From positions 11,116,001 to 11,180,000 of the forward strand of contig OX621260.1 of NCBI GenBank assembly GCA_951640165.1: a stretch of DNA of 64,000 nt. The letters are read 5' to 3'. The position numbers and the translations under genes are program-made. Of this stretch, positions 42,306 to 54,152 are shown piece by piece. Every line of letters begins with the position of its first letter. Position 1 is the first letter of the stretch. This stretch comes from Pseudoips prasinana (Eukaryota > Arthropoda > Insecta > Lepidoptera > Nolidae). Under the pieces are notes generated by a model, which did not search any database, was not told where the DNA came from, and saw only the letters and a program-made list of their open reading frames with translations.

Positions 42306-42399
42306 TTATTTATACAGGTACCCAAACCCATTGTCACGAATTAAGTTGTATCTAGTAATCTCGTCTAACGTATAAAGAAACCATTATTTGCCACATTGA

Positions 42400-42655
42400 T
42401 AATGACATCCACTTCTAGACAAAGACCTTCCCAAAGATCACCACACTTGAATTTTGTATCTTATTGTAGGAGATGATAATATGTCATTTCATAATCGCCA
42501 CGCTTGGCAAACGGTTTACCGATCGCAGTATGATTATCATAGTACACGGATAGACATTGCTTCCCGTTCTCTAGTAGATATTTTCTAGGGAAGATTTCTA
42601 TGTCCTCACGGAATGAGACGGGGAATTGAATTTGTCTTCGTCAGTAGTTCGCTTA
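42400..42655 (+). mobile_element. Repeat G copy
   Basis: GCCACGCTTGGCAAACGG, CGATCGCAGTATGATTATCA and TATGTCCTCACGGAATGAGA mark a diverged copy. Confidence 0.6.
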
Positions 42656-42769
42656 TGTTACGTTTTCAAATGCAGTGCATACAAATAAAATTATATGTTA
42701 TGCATTCCTAATTTATTACAATATTTATTATTAGCGTATAACACAGTTATGATAGAATAAGTCCTCTTC

Positions 42770-43085
42770 CACCCTTCTACATTTGCTGTGCCCGACAGGG
42801 TCCATAATGATGTTTGTGGCGCAGGCGCTGTGCCGGACTAGCAGGAGTCAGCAATAGGGGAGGGTAATCCAGAGTCCTCCCAGGGAACGTGTCCCGACTA
42901 TCTGGGACATGGCGCAAAAGGGGGGCACAGGAGCGGCAAACACGCGTTCCCGGGGCTCCCCTATCAGGCGTCAAGAGAAGTCCACGGTAGGTTAGGTTTA
43001 GTCGGTGCGAGTCCGACATACCCACCCGCAGACACTTTTTGCGGGCATGGGTGGGTATTGGCCCTGGCTTCAAAAAAACCATTCA
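42770..43085. mobile_element. Unclassified GC-rich repeat-like block
   Basis: Clearly richer in G+C than its surroundings, ending in an imperfect hairpin CCCACCCGCAGACAC...GCGGGCATGGGTGGG (43020-43055) and GGCCCTGGCTTC. Frames of 101 (minus) and 71 (plus) codons overlap in it without recognisable domains. I suspect a mobile-element end. Confidence 0.4.
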
Positions 43086-43544
43086 GTGATGATATGTATT
43101 ATAATAGCACCTACACTTTGGAATGCAAATAAAACATTCAGTATTGAATATCGAGTACTAGTATTAACCCCGTTCGTATGGTGTGGACATGAAAGGGATT
43201 TAATCTCCATCCTCAGCTAGGCTAGGGTGCTTTAATTACTTTTCATACTAAAAGAAAACCATCCCGTGGTTTGCCATCAATATATCTGTATCAGTATATT
43301 TCTGATTAATTACTAGAAGCACTTTCGATATAAAAACATAAAAACAACTGTAATATTAGCAATCCAAATCCAAAAATTGTCCTTAATGCAATGTTACTAA
43401 TTTTAATACAAAAGTTATAAAATAAATTGACTGACTAAAGGAATTATGTTACAATGATACCGAAGAAATGTTAAACATCATAACTTAAATTATCACGTTT
43501 ATTACTTAAACACGTTTAAACCTTAATACTTAGGTACCTTATTA
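43086..43544. other. Unassigned spacer
   Basis: Nothing recognisable. Confidence 0.35.
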
Positions 43545-43765
43545 AAATTTGGAGCGCTCATAGCTCGTTGCTCTCACCAGTTTGTAAGAGATCGGCAAGG
43601 TTAAGTAACTAGGCTCGCGGTCAGTCCATAGATGTGTGACCACCAAAGTGGTTTAAGTTTCTGAGCGTCTCCGTGCTTCGGAGGGCACGGCATGTCAGAG
43701 GCCTACTGGGCAGCTTGAACAACTCTGACACTAGGGTAACCTCTACCCATACGATAGGTAAGTAT
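43545..43765 (+). mobile_element. 5S-rRNA-derived SINE
   Basis: 43590-43655 follows the 3' half of 5S rRNA: GATCGGCAAGGTTAAGTAAC (5S: GATCACCGAAGTTAAGCAAC), GGCTCGCGGTCAGTCC, and TAGATGTGTGACCACC (5S: TGGATGGGTGACCGCC). These cover the internal Pol III promoter elements (A box, intermediate element, C box). The body TTTCTGAGCGTCTCCGTGCT to CATACGATAGG follows. A headless relative is at 4362-4545. Confidence 0.85.
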
Positions 43766-44600
43766 TATAAAGCGACATAAATTTATTACAATTAAATTGA
43801 ACACATTCAGTAATAACATTTATTTGTCTACGCACCCCCACACTCTATAATAATAGATGTGTATACGCACTCAGACACACGCACACATTCACACATTACC
43901 CACTGTCACTCACACACAGACCCTAACACGCGCGACCCTTCATTAGTTAACATTTATTACTTCATAATTTAAATTATTCCTTGTATGTGTCTATTTAAAT
44001 GTTCTCTTTCTTGGGAGTACCTGTAATGTGAACAGCATTTTAACACATTATTCATATTGTATGAAACTGAAAATAAACATTGCATATTTTTTAATCTAAC
44101 AACTATTGCCTAACTAAACAAAGCGTACAGTTACTAGTTAGTAAGACCTCATTATTTTTAATTGATCTGTCATTTAATCCAATTCAGTTTATTCTCCATA
44201 AACAATATTACATTTCATTTGAAAGACTCACAGTAATAAATACACAATTTTAGATTTTCTAATTACAATTACTTAAGGTGAATATACTTACCTAATTAAG
44301 TTGTTTACTAAGCTCCACCAAACACTCCACAAACCTTATGCTCCGTTGTTCAGTAGCTTTTGTGGAAACCAAATTATACCATTTTCAAGAGTTACCTTGT
44401 TTATTTGGCAATGCAACAAGTTGTTTACGTTTTGTATGCGTGTGCTCATAACGTTGCCATGGCAACGATATACACCAGAACTTGCAGGAAAGATGATCGG
44501 ATTTCTAGTCTACAAGTATTGTACGGTCTCATCGCCGTACATTCATATGCTTATTCTGCAACCTACTTTAGGCTAACTATGCACGTCATAATTTAGCAAT
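43766..44600. other. Unassigned spacer with a 16-bp perfect palindrome
   Basis: CA-rich simple sequence at 43855-43935. The palindrome CGTTGCCATGGCAACG is at 44452-44467. Overlapping frames of 78-91 codons (44301-44596) show no family signature. Confidence 0.4.
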
Positions 44601-44870
44601 ATAATAAATAAAATAAAATAAAAAAGGTTTTTATTCACGTAGACTTTAAAAAAGCGCTTGTAAATAATCAGAATATGTTTGTAGTAATATATAATTATTT
44701 CTAGGTACATATAGATATTTAGGTACACGGATTGTAGGAAATAATTTACAATAAGGCTTATAGGCGAACTTAAATTAAGTTATTGTCAAGGATCATGTGT
44801 AGATTTAATTATCGAAATTCTAAATTTTATCTATAGTTTTACTACATATTGTCTGAATAAAATAGCACAA
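44601..44870 (-). mobile_element. Repeat K (LINE-like 3' UTR)
   Basis: An AATAAAATAAAATAAAA tail comes first, then GGTTTTTATTCACGTAGACT and AGCGCTTGTAAATAATCAGA. It is the better copy of the pair with 41764-42030. Confidence 0.6.
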
Positions 44871-45324
44871 CTAACGAATTTAAATAAAGTGAACTTATAA
44901 CTGTGTAGCTACACAACTATTGAGAGAAATAATCGCATTCTACTCTAGTACTGTAGTTTACGTAAAACTTAAAAAAACTCATCTATTGCATCTTAGTGGA
45001 AGGTGCTTCTCTTAAGTTAACTTACAAACCTTCATAACAAATCAGTGTGCGGAGTTAACTAACCCGTACAAGTATCTGCACTTGTTTATATCATAACTGT
45101 GAGAAATAAGCTATACGTATAATACTTATTATATCAAATACTATGCTTTAAATCAATAGTAGTAACTGTTTTGAAAACATTTCAGTACAACATACGTATT
45201 AGTTACACTGTCGATTTGCCGTCGCTTCGTAGCGCCGTCGGCAAAATTTGGGCCTAGCTTTGCGTAATGCCGCTCGAAACAAGTAATGTTATTATGTTTA
45301 CGGACCGTTCTGTGGAAATAAAAC
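44871..45324. other. Unassigned spacer
   Basis: Nothing recognisable. Confidence 0.35.
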
Positions 45325-45400
45325 ATTACGTTGCCTGCAAGAGATCGCTTTTAGCGATAAGGCTGCCTATTGCATTAACAATATTGTTGGTATTGTTTGG
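45325..45400 (+). mobile_element. RTE-type LINE 3' UTR fragment
   Basis: TTGCCTGCAAGAGATCGCTT, TTAGCGATAAGGCTGCCTAT, truncated after that. A short GTATATATAGTATT duplication follows at 45400-45440. Confidence 0.6.
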
Positions 45401-45439
45401 TATATATAGTATTATTTGGTATATATAGTATATAGTAGT

Positions 45440-45530
45440 ATGGTATTTTTTTTATTCAAAATAGTTGGCTAACATGCATACGACCCACCCTGATGGTAAG
45501 TGGTCAACGTTGTCAACCCTTTAGACACCT
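45440..45530. mobile_element. Repeat J fragment
   Basis: CCACCCTGATGGTAAGTGGT is the family hallmark. Only the left part is left. Confidence 0.45.
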
Positions 45531-45540
45531 TTTTTTTTTT

Positions 45541-45705
45541 AAAGACAATTCCCCCACTAGTTTATCTTATCCCTGTGTCGCGGGGTACTTTACAAACATA
45601 TAATAGGCGGACACAAATAACATCCAGACTCAGAACAACTATTAATGGACTCGAACCCCTGACACGAAGCGGCGAGGCGACTGTCTTAGTTGCTGCGACA
45701 TACGT
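45541..45705 (-). mobile_element. SINE family B copy
   Basis: Reverse: CCCTGTGTCGCGGGGTACTT, CATCCAGACTCAGAACAAC, then a ~20-bp deletion into the B box (GGACTCGAACCCCTGACACG) and the head end. A T-run at 45531-45540 precedes it. Confidence 0.87.
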
Positions 45706-46131
45706 GCAGTCCTTTTTGATGATTGTAACTTATTTGACGCAGTAAAGTGTACCTTTTATTTCAAATGATTAATATAATACATATTCTACCTTATTTGCCG
45801 TTGAGTGTTTGTATAAAAAGGGAGTATAAATAATATATGCCCTTATTCCACGTCAAGGTTATAACTCACACGTGTTAAGGCTTAAAATCGTTCACACGTC
45901 CTTCACAATCTCAAATCAATTCTCATTTGTTTCGTTAAGAATATTCCTCTATTTGAATATAAAATAGCGGAAACTCATAATACAGGCATTATATAATTAT
46001 GCTTAAAATTCGGCTTTCGGTAATATTATCAAAAATTAGACATTTTCACTTGTACATTGGCGGAAGTATGTTTTGTATAGTTCTTTTGTATGTTGTACTT
46101 TATAGAATATTAATTTACGTTTATTGAACCT

Positions 46132-46260
46132 ATCAAATCAAATCAAATTTATTTGCTCAATATGGGTACATACATGGTAGATCTTAAAATAATATATTGT
46201 CTAAGTCCATAATCTACCTTTGCAAGGTGTGCAAAGTTCTTATTCTAAATTACATTATTT
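46132..46260 (-). mobile_element. LINE 3' UTR fragment with ATCAA tail
   Basis: ATCAAATCAAATCAAATTTA is a typical short-repeat LINE tail in reverse, followed by unclassified UTR. 45706-46131 before it and 46261-46885 after it hold nothing that I can assign. Confidence 0.5.
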
Positions 46261-46885
46261 TACTTATTTTTGTAAGACACCCTTATTAATATGAACCAGA
46301 TAACGCAAAATAATACAGATGTCAAGCTTAAATTGTAACCATAAGTAATAATAATTATAATACTAATAGTACGCCAGTCTCATGCAAGAGTAGGTACGAC
46401 TTTAACTAATATATTTTATTAATTTTTATTCGTGGAGACCTATTAATGACTCTCTGTTATGCATAACATACAAAGCTAAAATGTCGCTGATAGCGTTGGT
46501 CTTCCTAAGATAAATAAATAAAATAACACAATTAAATCATTTGCAACCACTTTTACCTACTCGTAATATAATGTCAAAATTATAATTATAATTGGTAATA
46601 AATTAGTTATGGATAGTTAGTAGTAAAATTAATGACTATTATCATAACATGTCGCCTAAAAATTAATTTACGCTGTAGTAAGCCTTTAGCCTTCTATACA
46701 TGTATAAGAATTTATAATATTGTAATTATGTACTAATGTTTAAGTTTACACAAAAAAAATCTCATGTTTTTGTTGTCTAATTGTCGTATTGGGTGAAAAT
46801 CTGTAAAGATAATTATGTTGTTGTAAATAAATAAAATAAATTATGGAACCTTAAATGAATATTAATATTATTTGTTTCGTTTTTA

Positions 46886-47660
46886 TTGCGCCCTTCCTGC
46901 AGGGGTTGTTACCCGTCTCACGGGCCGTATCCAAGCGTGAGAAGAGGATTATTATATTGTGTTTCCTTTCGACATCCTTCATAATTTCAATTCCCTTCCT
47001 ATCTACACGATCGTTTTTCCTATAAATTTACATTTGATGCTCGTTGGTGATACTTGAAAGTTTTATTTCTAATTGAGTACATGTCAAAATCGCTATCTCT
47101 TTATTGAATTCTTATAGAATTATTTTAAAATTAGTATTTCGCGTATTGTAAAGTAAGTCCGGCCCCACATGGAGTACTATTGTCACCTGTAGGCGGGAGC
47201 ATCAGCTTACCAGCTTGGGCCTCTTGACTCAGTGCAAAGATCCGCTGATCCTATATAGACATATTGAAGCCTGAGGAGAGACTTTGTCTCTCTCTGTGTG
47301 TTCTAACGTCTATATAATGGGATTATTTGATTTGATGCCCACGGCCACCTTCTACCATTGCACCACTCGCCCCAGGCAGGAAGTTCATCCTCACATCCTC
47401 GAAACTTTTCGATCTCGTTTCCGATCGTTTCGATTGCTTTTAGCGAAACTTCATCCCACATATGTTGAGGTTGTGGAATGTATTCCCTGTTACTGTTTTT
47501 ACAGGGGACTACAGCGTGGGGCCCTTCAAAAAGGGAGTTATGAGGTTTCTAAAGGTTCGGCAACCCGCTAATGATGTCCCTGGTGTTGAAAGCGGCAATA
47601 GACTACGGTGACCACTTACTATCAAGTGAGCCGTATGCTTGCTTGCCAACTAAGTTGTAT
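46886..47660 (-). mobile_element. Repeat J-containing block
   Basis: In reverse, 47560-47645 gives the J hallmark (CTCACTTGATAGTAAGTGGT, with ATGTCCCTGGTGTTGAAAGC on the plus strand). 46890-46960 and 47370-47560 are richer in G+C and probably part of the same or a neighbouring element. A 95-codon plus-strand frame (47284-47571) has no recognisable domain. Confidence 0.4.
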
Positions 47661-47991
47661 TTAAAAGACATCGGATAAAATATATGTATTACGCAAAGGT
47701 AAGTAGATTTGTATAAACGCATCATTGTGGATATTTTCCTAATTTCTCCCATCACAAAATTTCACTAGTTAGTAGGTATTCAGTTCGTGATTTAATTACG
47801 CAGGTCGCCGCAAAATTGTCGAGGCTATGAATTCTATTGGAATGGCGATTTCATTAATTCTATGAAGGGCTCACGTATTTGTCACATAAATGTAAAATTA
47901 TTAACGAAATAAATGAAATTTGAATTTGGACGTTAGATACTTATGCAGTACGTTGGTCCCACTTGGTTGAGTTCAAGAATTTACGACAAAT

Positions 47992-48331
47992 ACTGTCTTC
48001 GTAGCCGAATTTTGGCCACGGCGGCTATTCTCAATACAGATCAGCCATCTGCGCGGGACAATATAGTGTACAAGTGTGTGCGCAAACACAGGAGCACTTT
48101 GTAGTGATTCTAGCGACACGACTGGAAAGCGGTCAGGTACAGGACCGACGGCTTTACGTGCTCTCCGAGGCACGGGGGTATAATACCGCCAGCTCCCAGA
48201 CTTCGGTCTGATGCTGAGAAAAAAAATATTTTTACAATAATGGCCCAAATTCACTTTTGACCCACATGGGTTTTGAACCCAGGACCTCGTTCTATGTGAG
48301 TGAACACGCTACCGCTAGATCAACGACGCAG
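47992..48331 (-). mobile_element. SINE family A copy with small deletions
   Basis: Reverse body (GGTACAGGACCGACGGCTTT, CAGCTCCCAGACTTCGG) and head with B box GTTTTGAACCCAGGACC and A box CGCTACCGCTAGATCAACGA. About 20 bp is missing around 48100. Confidence 0.87.
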
Positions 48332-48654
48332 TACAAACACTATTTTGATGTTATACCTATGCCATTTGTAAAATTCAATACTTTTTATATACTTAGTTTT
48401 TTTTTTATATTTTATGTATTGATTTATGTGTCCAAAACGGCATAATGTTGAAATAGATATTTGATTTAGTAGTTTGAATGCTCATAGCGCTAATAAAGGC
48501 ATGCGTTTGTGGCCAACTGATGGTCTGAAATTACACATCAAAGGATTTGGATTAGTCAAATATTTCAACTCAGTTCATGTTAGGGTGAAGAGGTTGTGTA
48601 TTGGCGAATGTAACGAATATAGGGTCACATACATTGGCTCCAATTTTTACTAAT
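48332..48654. other. Unassigned spacer
   Basis: Nothing recognisable. Confidence 0.35.
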
Positions 48655-48785
48655 CATCATCATGTCAGCCAAAATACGTCCACTGCTGGACAATAGCCTC
48701 TCCAAAGAATGGGGGATATGTCATAATCGCCACGCTGGCAGACGGGTTGGCGATCGCAGTATGATGGTCATAGTTGACAGCTCAG
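48655..48785 (+). mobile_element. Repeat G fragment
   Basis: ATACGTCCACTGCTGGACAA, GGGGGATATGTCATAATCGC, CAGACGGGTTGGCGATCGCA. Confidence 0.65.
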
Positions 48786-49160
48786 AGCATTAAATACTAG
48801 AGAGAGGACAAACTAACGCGTATTAGCCGCCTACAGTGTGCTCAGCAGGCTTACACCGCCAATGACCGCCATCAGTCCGCTCACTTTCGCGCCCAAATGA
48901 ATACGTCTGTGCTTCTGACACAAATATTGAGTTTTATCCGAAATGCCGTCCTGTGCAATCGTTACATATAAACATCGTAGTGACACTACACTACTAATTT
49001 ACACACCAATGGGATCACATTTCACAGGTAAATACAGTTTATTTTATAAAAACTTCATATTTAATGAAGTATTCCGACTTTTACTGCAGAAATGCAAGTG
49101 GTGAATTTAAATTTATTAGTTCGAATTGTGACGTATACATTGCTGCTTTTCATACCTAAA
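48786..49160. other. Unassigned spacer
   Basis: Nothing recognisable. Confidence 0.35.
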
Positions 49161-49655
49161 TAATAATAATAATAATAATAATAAATTTTTATTCAAGAAA
49201 TAATGTGTACAAAATTATATTTACTTAATTTAAAAATAATTAATACTAAGCTATTGACAATTTGTGCCTGTACTAGGTTAAACCTGTACCACAGGCGTTC
49301 TAACGGCTTAAAAGGTATACTTATTCTTTGTTAAAAATTTAAATAATATTTAATTATACATACAAATTCAAAAACCTAAGATATAATGTTTAAAAAATTA
49401 ACTTATTTTAGAATACTAAATAATCCCTCAGTCTCATCATAGCTCAATTTTTGTAAAAAATTGCTGACTGTTTTTTTACAATTTGTATAGTTAAGGTTAT
49501 ATATAGATAGTGACTTATTTATTTTATTGTAAAGATATGGTCCGAGAAAAGGATAAAATCTGTTTGCATAAATAAACTTTGACTCTGATGCACTAGTGCA
49601 GATAATATCTTTCCGTCTCTTGGTGTTAGTAAAATGTGTAGTTCTTACGCTGCAA
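49161..49655 (-). mobile_element. 5'-truncated LINE with (AAT)n tail
   Basis: An (AAT)n tail at 49161-49184, then in reverse a ~220-bp 3' UTR and the coding end at 49403. The encoded peptide has FYPFLGPYLYNKINKSLSIY and KKTVSNFLQKLSYDETE, the Y-N-K-(L/I)...F...L signature of LINE C-termini. The RT core is absent. Confidence 0.7.
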
Positions 49656-50265
49656 ATTAATAATGCAGAGAACGATATGATCGCCAACGTGTTTTTGCGC
49701 AGTACGGCCGCTACTCATGTTCTTGGTCCGAGCCATGCTGTCTGAGACGTAGTGATTGCCTTCGTCACTGTACTCGAACACGTATATCGATGGCTCTCAC
49801 GGTTTTTTCATTGTCATTAGATAATGCTAGAAATGGAAAATATTTGAAATATCAAAAGCAAACATAATAACTGACTTTTAAAATAGTTTTAATTTGTCAA
49901 AGAATGCTGTACCCAAACTTTCGAAACGACAGGTGCTGAATAAATATTTACATTTTACTGGACAGTGATCAATAAGTTATTTGATTTGTTTTATTGTGTG
50001 CAAATAAAAGCCAATAAATAAGTATTTTTGTCTTGTGATTTCGCGTCATCGAATACTTAAATTGCCACATATCGATAACATTCTATTGACTACCCGTTGA
50101 ACTCACTAAGCCTGTACTGCCTTTGTGTGAGTGCATACGGACGCGATTTGCACGTTGTATGTATTAACAAACACATAAATCCTTTTTGAATATGTTACCA
50201 AATGGGAGCGAAGATTTCCAAGAGTGCGAAAATGCAATGTGTGCGTGTCTTTGTATTTACTTAAA
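49656..50265. other. Unassigned spacer
   Basis: Nothing recognisable apart from an A-run at 50264-50279, which belongs to the next element. Confidence 0.35.
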
Positions 50266-51842
50266 AAAAAAAAAAAAAATTAAAATTTCAACTGTTTATT
50301 TCAAATAAATTACATAATACAGCGTACAATTATTAGGTCTACTGAAATCTTACATTTAAAGATTATATTGTAGTCCCAGAGCAGCATGAAGTAGCGCTAA
50401 GGAAGGTGTCATGATTATAGTGAGTGGTCCCGACATGCATCGCCTTCCAGGTACTTATCACTGATAAAGTATTTTTTTAATAAGTTTTTTACTTGTTCTA
50501 TTTTTATTTTTTTATTATCTGTCTAACTAATGGTTTTGGCAGACTATTTAGTACTTGGGCCAAGGTGCACATCGTGACCCTCCTTCCGTAATCATTATTA
50601 TATTTTGGTAATTTGAACATTGGTATATATGACAAATTTCGGAGATATCTTGGTCTAATGTTAAATTCTAATTTACAATAATTTTCAATGTTTTCGGATA
50701 CAACAGCCATTTTTAATTTGTCGAATACATTAATCACTTTACAATATTGGAACAAGTTATCATAATTATCTTTATATTTATGCTTTATCTTAAGTGGAAC
50801 AATGGTATTTAAAATTCTTAATTGCAAGTTATAGATATTTGTCAGGTGGGTTTTATATGTGTTTCCATAGCTAGAAATACCATAATTGATTACTGAGTCT
50901 GCCATCGACATGTATAACAGTCTTAGGGTGTTGTATGGTAATTTATATTTGAGGATACTCAGTTTAGATAGTATTACTCTTAACTTATTACAGACTTTAT
51001 CGATATGTGGAACCCAGTTAAATCTATTGTCAATGACTAGCCCCAGATATGTGTGTTGGCTAACTTTGTCAATTGATTTACAGTTGCATGATACTAACTG
51101 TTCATGCATACATTGATGTTCGTGAGCCACGATGTTTGGTGTTTTGTTAGTTTTAATGTAAGGAGAATGAATATGTAGTACTTTCGTTTTTTGGATGTTA
51201 ATAGATAGTCCAACATCATGAGCCCATTTGCATAATATATCGAATTCATGCTGCAGGAGGCGTTCCGCGATTTGTATATCTTGATGCGCTGTCATGATAC
51301 ATGTATCGTCAGCAAATTGGTATACAGAGCAGTGGCGAAATATGTTACACATGTCATTCACATATATTAGGTACTCTGTAGGCCCTAATATCGACCCTTG
51401 TGCCGTACCGGTTGTGGTCGGTATTAAGTCACTGTATTCTCCATTTACACAGACTGTATTAAACCGATTAGAATGATAGTTTCTAAACCATTGTAGCATG
51501 TGGCCCTGTATACCATTCTGTGACATTTTTTTATAAAGGGTTTCATAATTTAATGTTTCAAATGCCTTACTTAAATCTATCATAACTATAAGCACATGCT
51601 TTTTATTATTAATATTTGTATTTACTTCATTAGTAAATGAAGACAATAATTGTGTAGTACTTTTTGATTTTTGAAAACCATATTGCTTTTCATGTATAAT
51701 TTCATTTTGAGACAAGAATTCGTTAATTTTTTTACCTATGTATTTTTCTATAATTTTGTCTATACATGATAGTATTGTTATGGGCCTATAGTTATTAGTG
51801 TCCGTATATTTACCTTTTTTATGTACAGGTCTGACCACCTCA
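50266..51842 (-). mobile_element. 5'-truncated LINE with poly(A) end
   Basis: Minus strand: RT coding region, stop at 50504, ~230-bp 3' UTR with TTTATTTGAAATAAACAG, and an A-run at the 50264 side. Truncated in the N-terminal part of the RT domain. Confidence 0.85.
50504..51838 (-). pseudogene. LINE reverse transcriptase, most of the RT and C-terminal region
   Basis: A 444-codon uninterrupted frame begins within the RT domain: NNYRPITILSCIDKIIEK, KQYGFQKSKST, VMIDLSKAFETL (first catalytic Asp), GTAQGSILGPTEYLIYVNDM, and the catalytic YQFADDTCI. Then come the thumb (HTYLGLVIDNRFNW) and a C-terminal YGISSYGN segment. This suits CR1/jockey-type LINEs; the exact clade is uncertain. The apurinic endonuclease and ORF1 are missing. 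The open frame implies a fairly recent insertion. It is unrelated in sequence to the LINE at 1017-2288. Confidence 0.88.
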
Positions 51843-51944
51843 ATTTTTAGTTTATCTATTCAGTGAGTCACTGTGTGCGTAAATTAATTTGGCGACACTT
51901 GGACTGCATAAGATATTAGTGGGACGGCCTATCTCCTATTTTTA

Positions 51945-52065
51945 GATATCTGTGGTTGACAGTAAAACGCTGCTGCCCGTTCTCTGGTAGGTATTCCCTC
52001 GGACAATTTCTACGCCCCTCAAGGGATAAGGTGGGGTCTATGATGTCACCACACAGCATTTTTAC
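51945..52065 (+). mobile_element. Repeat G fragment
   Basis: CGCTGCTGCCCGTTCTCTGG, TAGGTATTCCCTCGGACAAT and CCCCTCAAGGGATAAGGTGG. Confidence 0.6.
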
Positions 52066-52128
52066 TAATATGCCTCTTTAAACCTTGATCCTAAGTGGTA
52101 TATATTTTTTTTAATTACCCTCATAAAC

Positions 52129-52286
52129 ACGGGGTAAATATTTATAAACATATAATTGACAGACACAAAGTACACCCAAACTCAGAACCACTACTTATGG
52201 GTCACACCAATAGTTATTGTTCTGTGTTAGAATCGAACCCGGAACACAAAGTTGTGAGTCGACTGTCTTTACCGCTGCGCCACACG
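52129..52286 (-). mobile_element. SINE family B, diverged copy
   Basis: Reverse body (TAAACATATAATTGACAGAC, CAAACTCAGAACCACTACTT) and head (B box AGAATCGAACCCGGAAC, A box CTTTACCGCTGCGCCACAC). Confidence 0.85.
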
Positions 52287-52368
52287 TACAGTCATTTAAT
52301 TTAAACGGCGTTTTTTATTAAAAACGCTTTCCCCACGTCCAACAAATTTCATGGGCGATTAAATTTAA

Positions 52369-52732
52369 GAGGCCTATTACAGTCCACTAGCGCCGCCAAT
52401 CGAAAAAATGTCATAACTCGTAAATAGAATCAAAAATACAAAATATGTTCAATTATTACTGTGGAAAAGGCAATAACGTAATTGTATAACACCTTATCAA
52501 CACTTGAAATATAGCTGTTTAGCTAAATCGTGCGTTCAAAACATAAACGGCCGTTTGTGTTACAAATGCATGATTTAGCTAAACAGCTATATTTCAAGTG
52601 TTGACAATGTGTTATAAAATTACGTTATTGCCTTTTCTACAGTAATAATAGACCACATTTTGTATTTTTGATTCTATTTACGAGTTGTGACATTTTATCG
52701 ATTGGCGGCGCTAGTGGACTGTAAAAGGCCCC
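52369..52732. mobile_element. Palindromic MITE, 364 bp, TTAA flanks
   Basis: Two ~180-bp arms in inverted orientation: ACAGTCCACTAGCGCCGCCA at the left, inverse at the right. They meet near the central AACGGCCGTTTGTG. TTAA lies at 52365-52368 and 52733-52736. Nearly the whole element can form one hairpin. A TTAA target is typical of piggyBac-type transposases, so it may depend on one supplied elsewhere; this is an inference. Confidence 0.88.
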
Positions 52733-52790
52733 TTAAACTGAAACAGTATGCTTTTATCGGTGTTTGTGGTGTGACACCTGGGTTTCAAAA

Positions 52791-53045
52791 TAATATCCTG
52801 GGACATTAATTACAAACGGCCATCTGATCCCAAACTAAGCAAAGATTGTACTATGGAAACCAGATAACTGATATACTACATATACTATTTTTCTTTTGTA
52901 AATACATACTTATATAGATAATTACACCGAGACTCAAGACAAACAGACATGTTCATGCACGCAAATATCTCCCCTGGCTGGGAATCGAACCCATAACCTC
53001 CGGCGTGAAAAGCAAGCATTTGCCAACCACGTCAACAGACCCGCC
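52791..53045 (-). mobile_element. SINE family C, full-length copy
   Basis: Reverse: AATATCCTGGGACATTAATT to B box GGGAATCGAACCCATAACC and head end TTTGCCAACCACGTCAACAG. Confidence 0.88.
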
Positions 53046-53193
53046 GAAAAGCACGTAGTTTTATATAAAACACTTGTCCAGACGCGTCATTGACATTTTG
53101 ACAAGATTGTCGTTTACCACGGCGCGCGGCGTATCAGTTCGCCTTACGACGAGATAGACATACCCGCTTTTATACTTGTAGTTTGTTTCTTAT

Positions 53194-53262
53194 AATAATA
53201 TCCTGGGACATTATTCACACACAAACAGAGCTTGTACTATGGAAACCAGATATATATATTAC
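53194..53262 (-). mobile_element. SINE family C fragment
   Basis: AATATCCTGGGACATTATTC, an internal deletion, then CAGAGCTTGTACTATGGAAA, cut off by the Helitron at 53265. Confidence 0.75.
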
Positions 53263-53264
53263 TA

Positions 53265-53510
53265 GCTGTGCCCGCGACTTCGTCCGCGTGTTAATTAGTT
53301 TATTTAGATTTTTTTGTAAAATAAAAACTTTTTCTAAAATAAAAGTAGCCTAAGTTACTCCTTATTACATCAGCTACCTGCCAATAAAAGTCCCGTCAAA
53401 ATCGGTCCAGCCATTTCATAGATTAGCCGGAACAAACAGACAGACAGACAGACAAAAATTGTAAAAAAAGTCATTTTGGTGTATGTACCGTATATATATT
53501 AATATTAACG
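53265..53510 (-). mobile_element. Non-autonomous Helitron
   Basis: Reverse 3' end ACTAGCTGTGCCCGCGAC with the GCGGACGAAGTCGCGGG hairpin region. The interior has CCCGTCAAAATCGGTCCAGC and an ACAGACAGACAG run. The far end near 53510 is not sharply defined. Confidence 0.7.
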
Positions 53511-53588
53511 TAGTAAAAACCGGTTACCTCAATATTACAAACAGACACTCTAATTTTATTTATTTGTATCTATAGATAATAATATATA

Positions 53589-53823
53589 TAGGGACAATGT
53601 CACACAGATCATCCTAGCCCCAAACTAAGCAAAGCTTGTACTATGGGTACCAGGCGACGATATACATACTTATATAGATAGATAAATACTTATATACATA
53701 GAAAACATCCATGACTCAGAAACAAATATTCGTGCTCATCACACAAATATTTGCACTTACCGGGATTCGAACCCAGGACCACCAGCTTCGTAGGCAGGAG
53801 CACTACCAAATAGGCTACGGTGA
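53589..53823 (-). mobile_element. SINE family E, full-length copy
   Basis: Reverse: GGGACAATGTCACACAGATC, AAACTAAGCAAAGCTTGTAC, B box CGGGATTCGAACCCAGGACC and the head end GTAGGCAGGAGCACTACCAA. It is the uninterrupted reference for the split copy at 40232-41065. Confidence 0.87.
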
Positions 53824-53830
53824 ACAACAA

Positions 53831-54031
53831 TTATAAATATATTACATATACTACTTATCTTTTGTAAATACATAATAATCAAATCAAATTTATATTTATA
53901 ATTACACCCAGACTCAGGAAAAACAGACATGTTCATGCATACAAATATCTGTCCTGGGTAGGAATCGAACACCACGACTTGTGAAGTGAAAGGCAAGCAT
54001 TTACCAACCACGCCAACCCGCCCAATCGTAT
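53831..54031 (-). mobile_element. SINE family C, tail-truncated copy
   Basis: TTACACCCAGACTCAGGAAA, B box GGAATCGAACACCACGAC, head end TTACCAACCACGCCAACCCG. A small AATCAAATCAAATTT insertion sits at 53878-53893. Confidence 0.82.
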
Positions 54032-54152
54032 ATGTCAACCCAACTTGAAACGTATACAACAGAAATTATAATTCATAATGTAGGTACAGGTTTTTAGCTA
54101 CCTTTAATTCAATTCTGTTCTGAGAGATTAACTTATGAACATTTATTTCCGA

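Noticed and set aside
44452..44467. CGTTGCCATGGCAACG as a regulatory operator
   Set aside because: A single 16-bp palindrome with no nearby gene; insufficient support.
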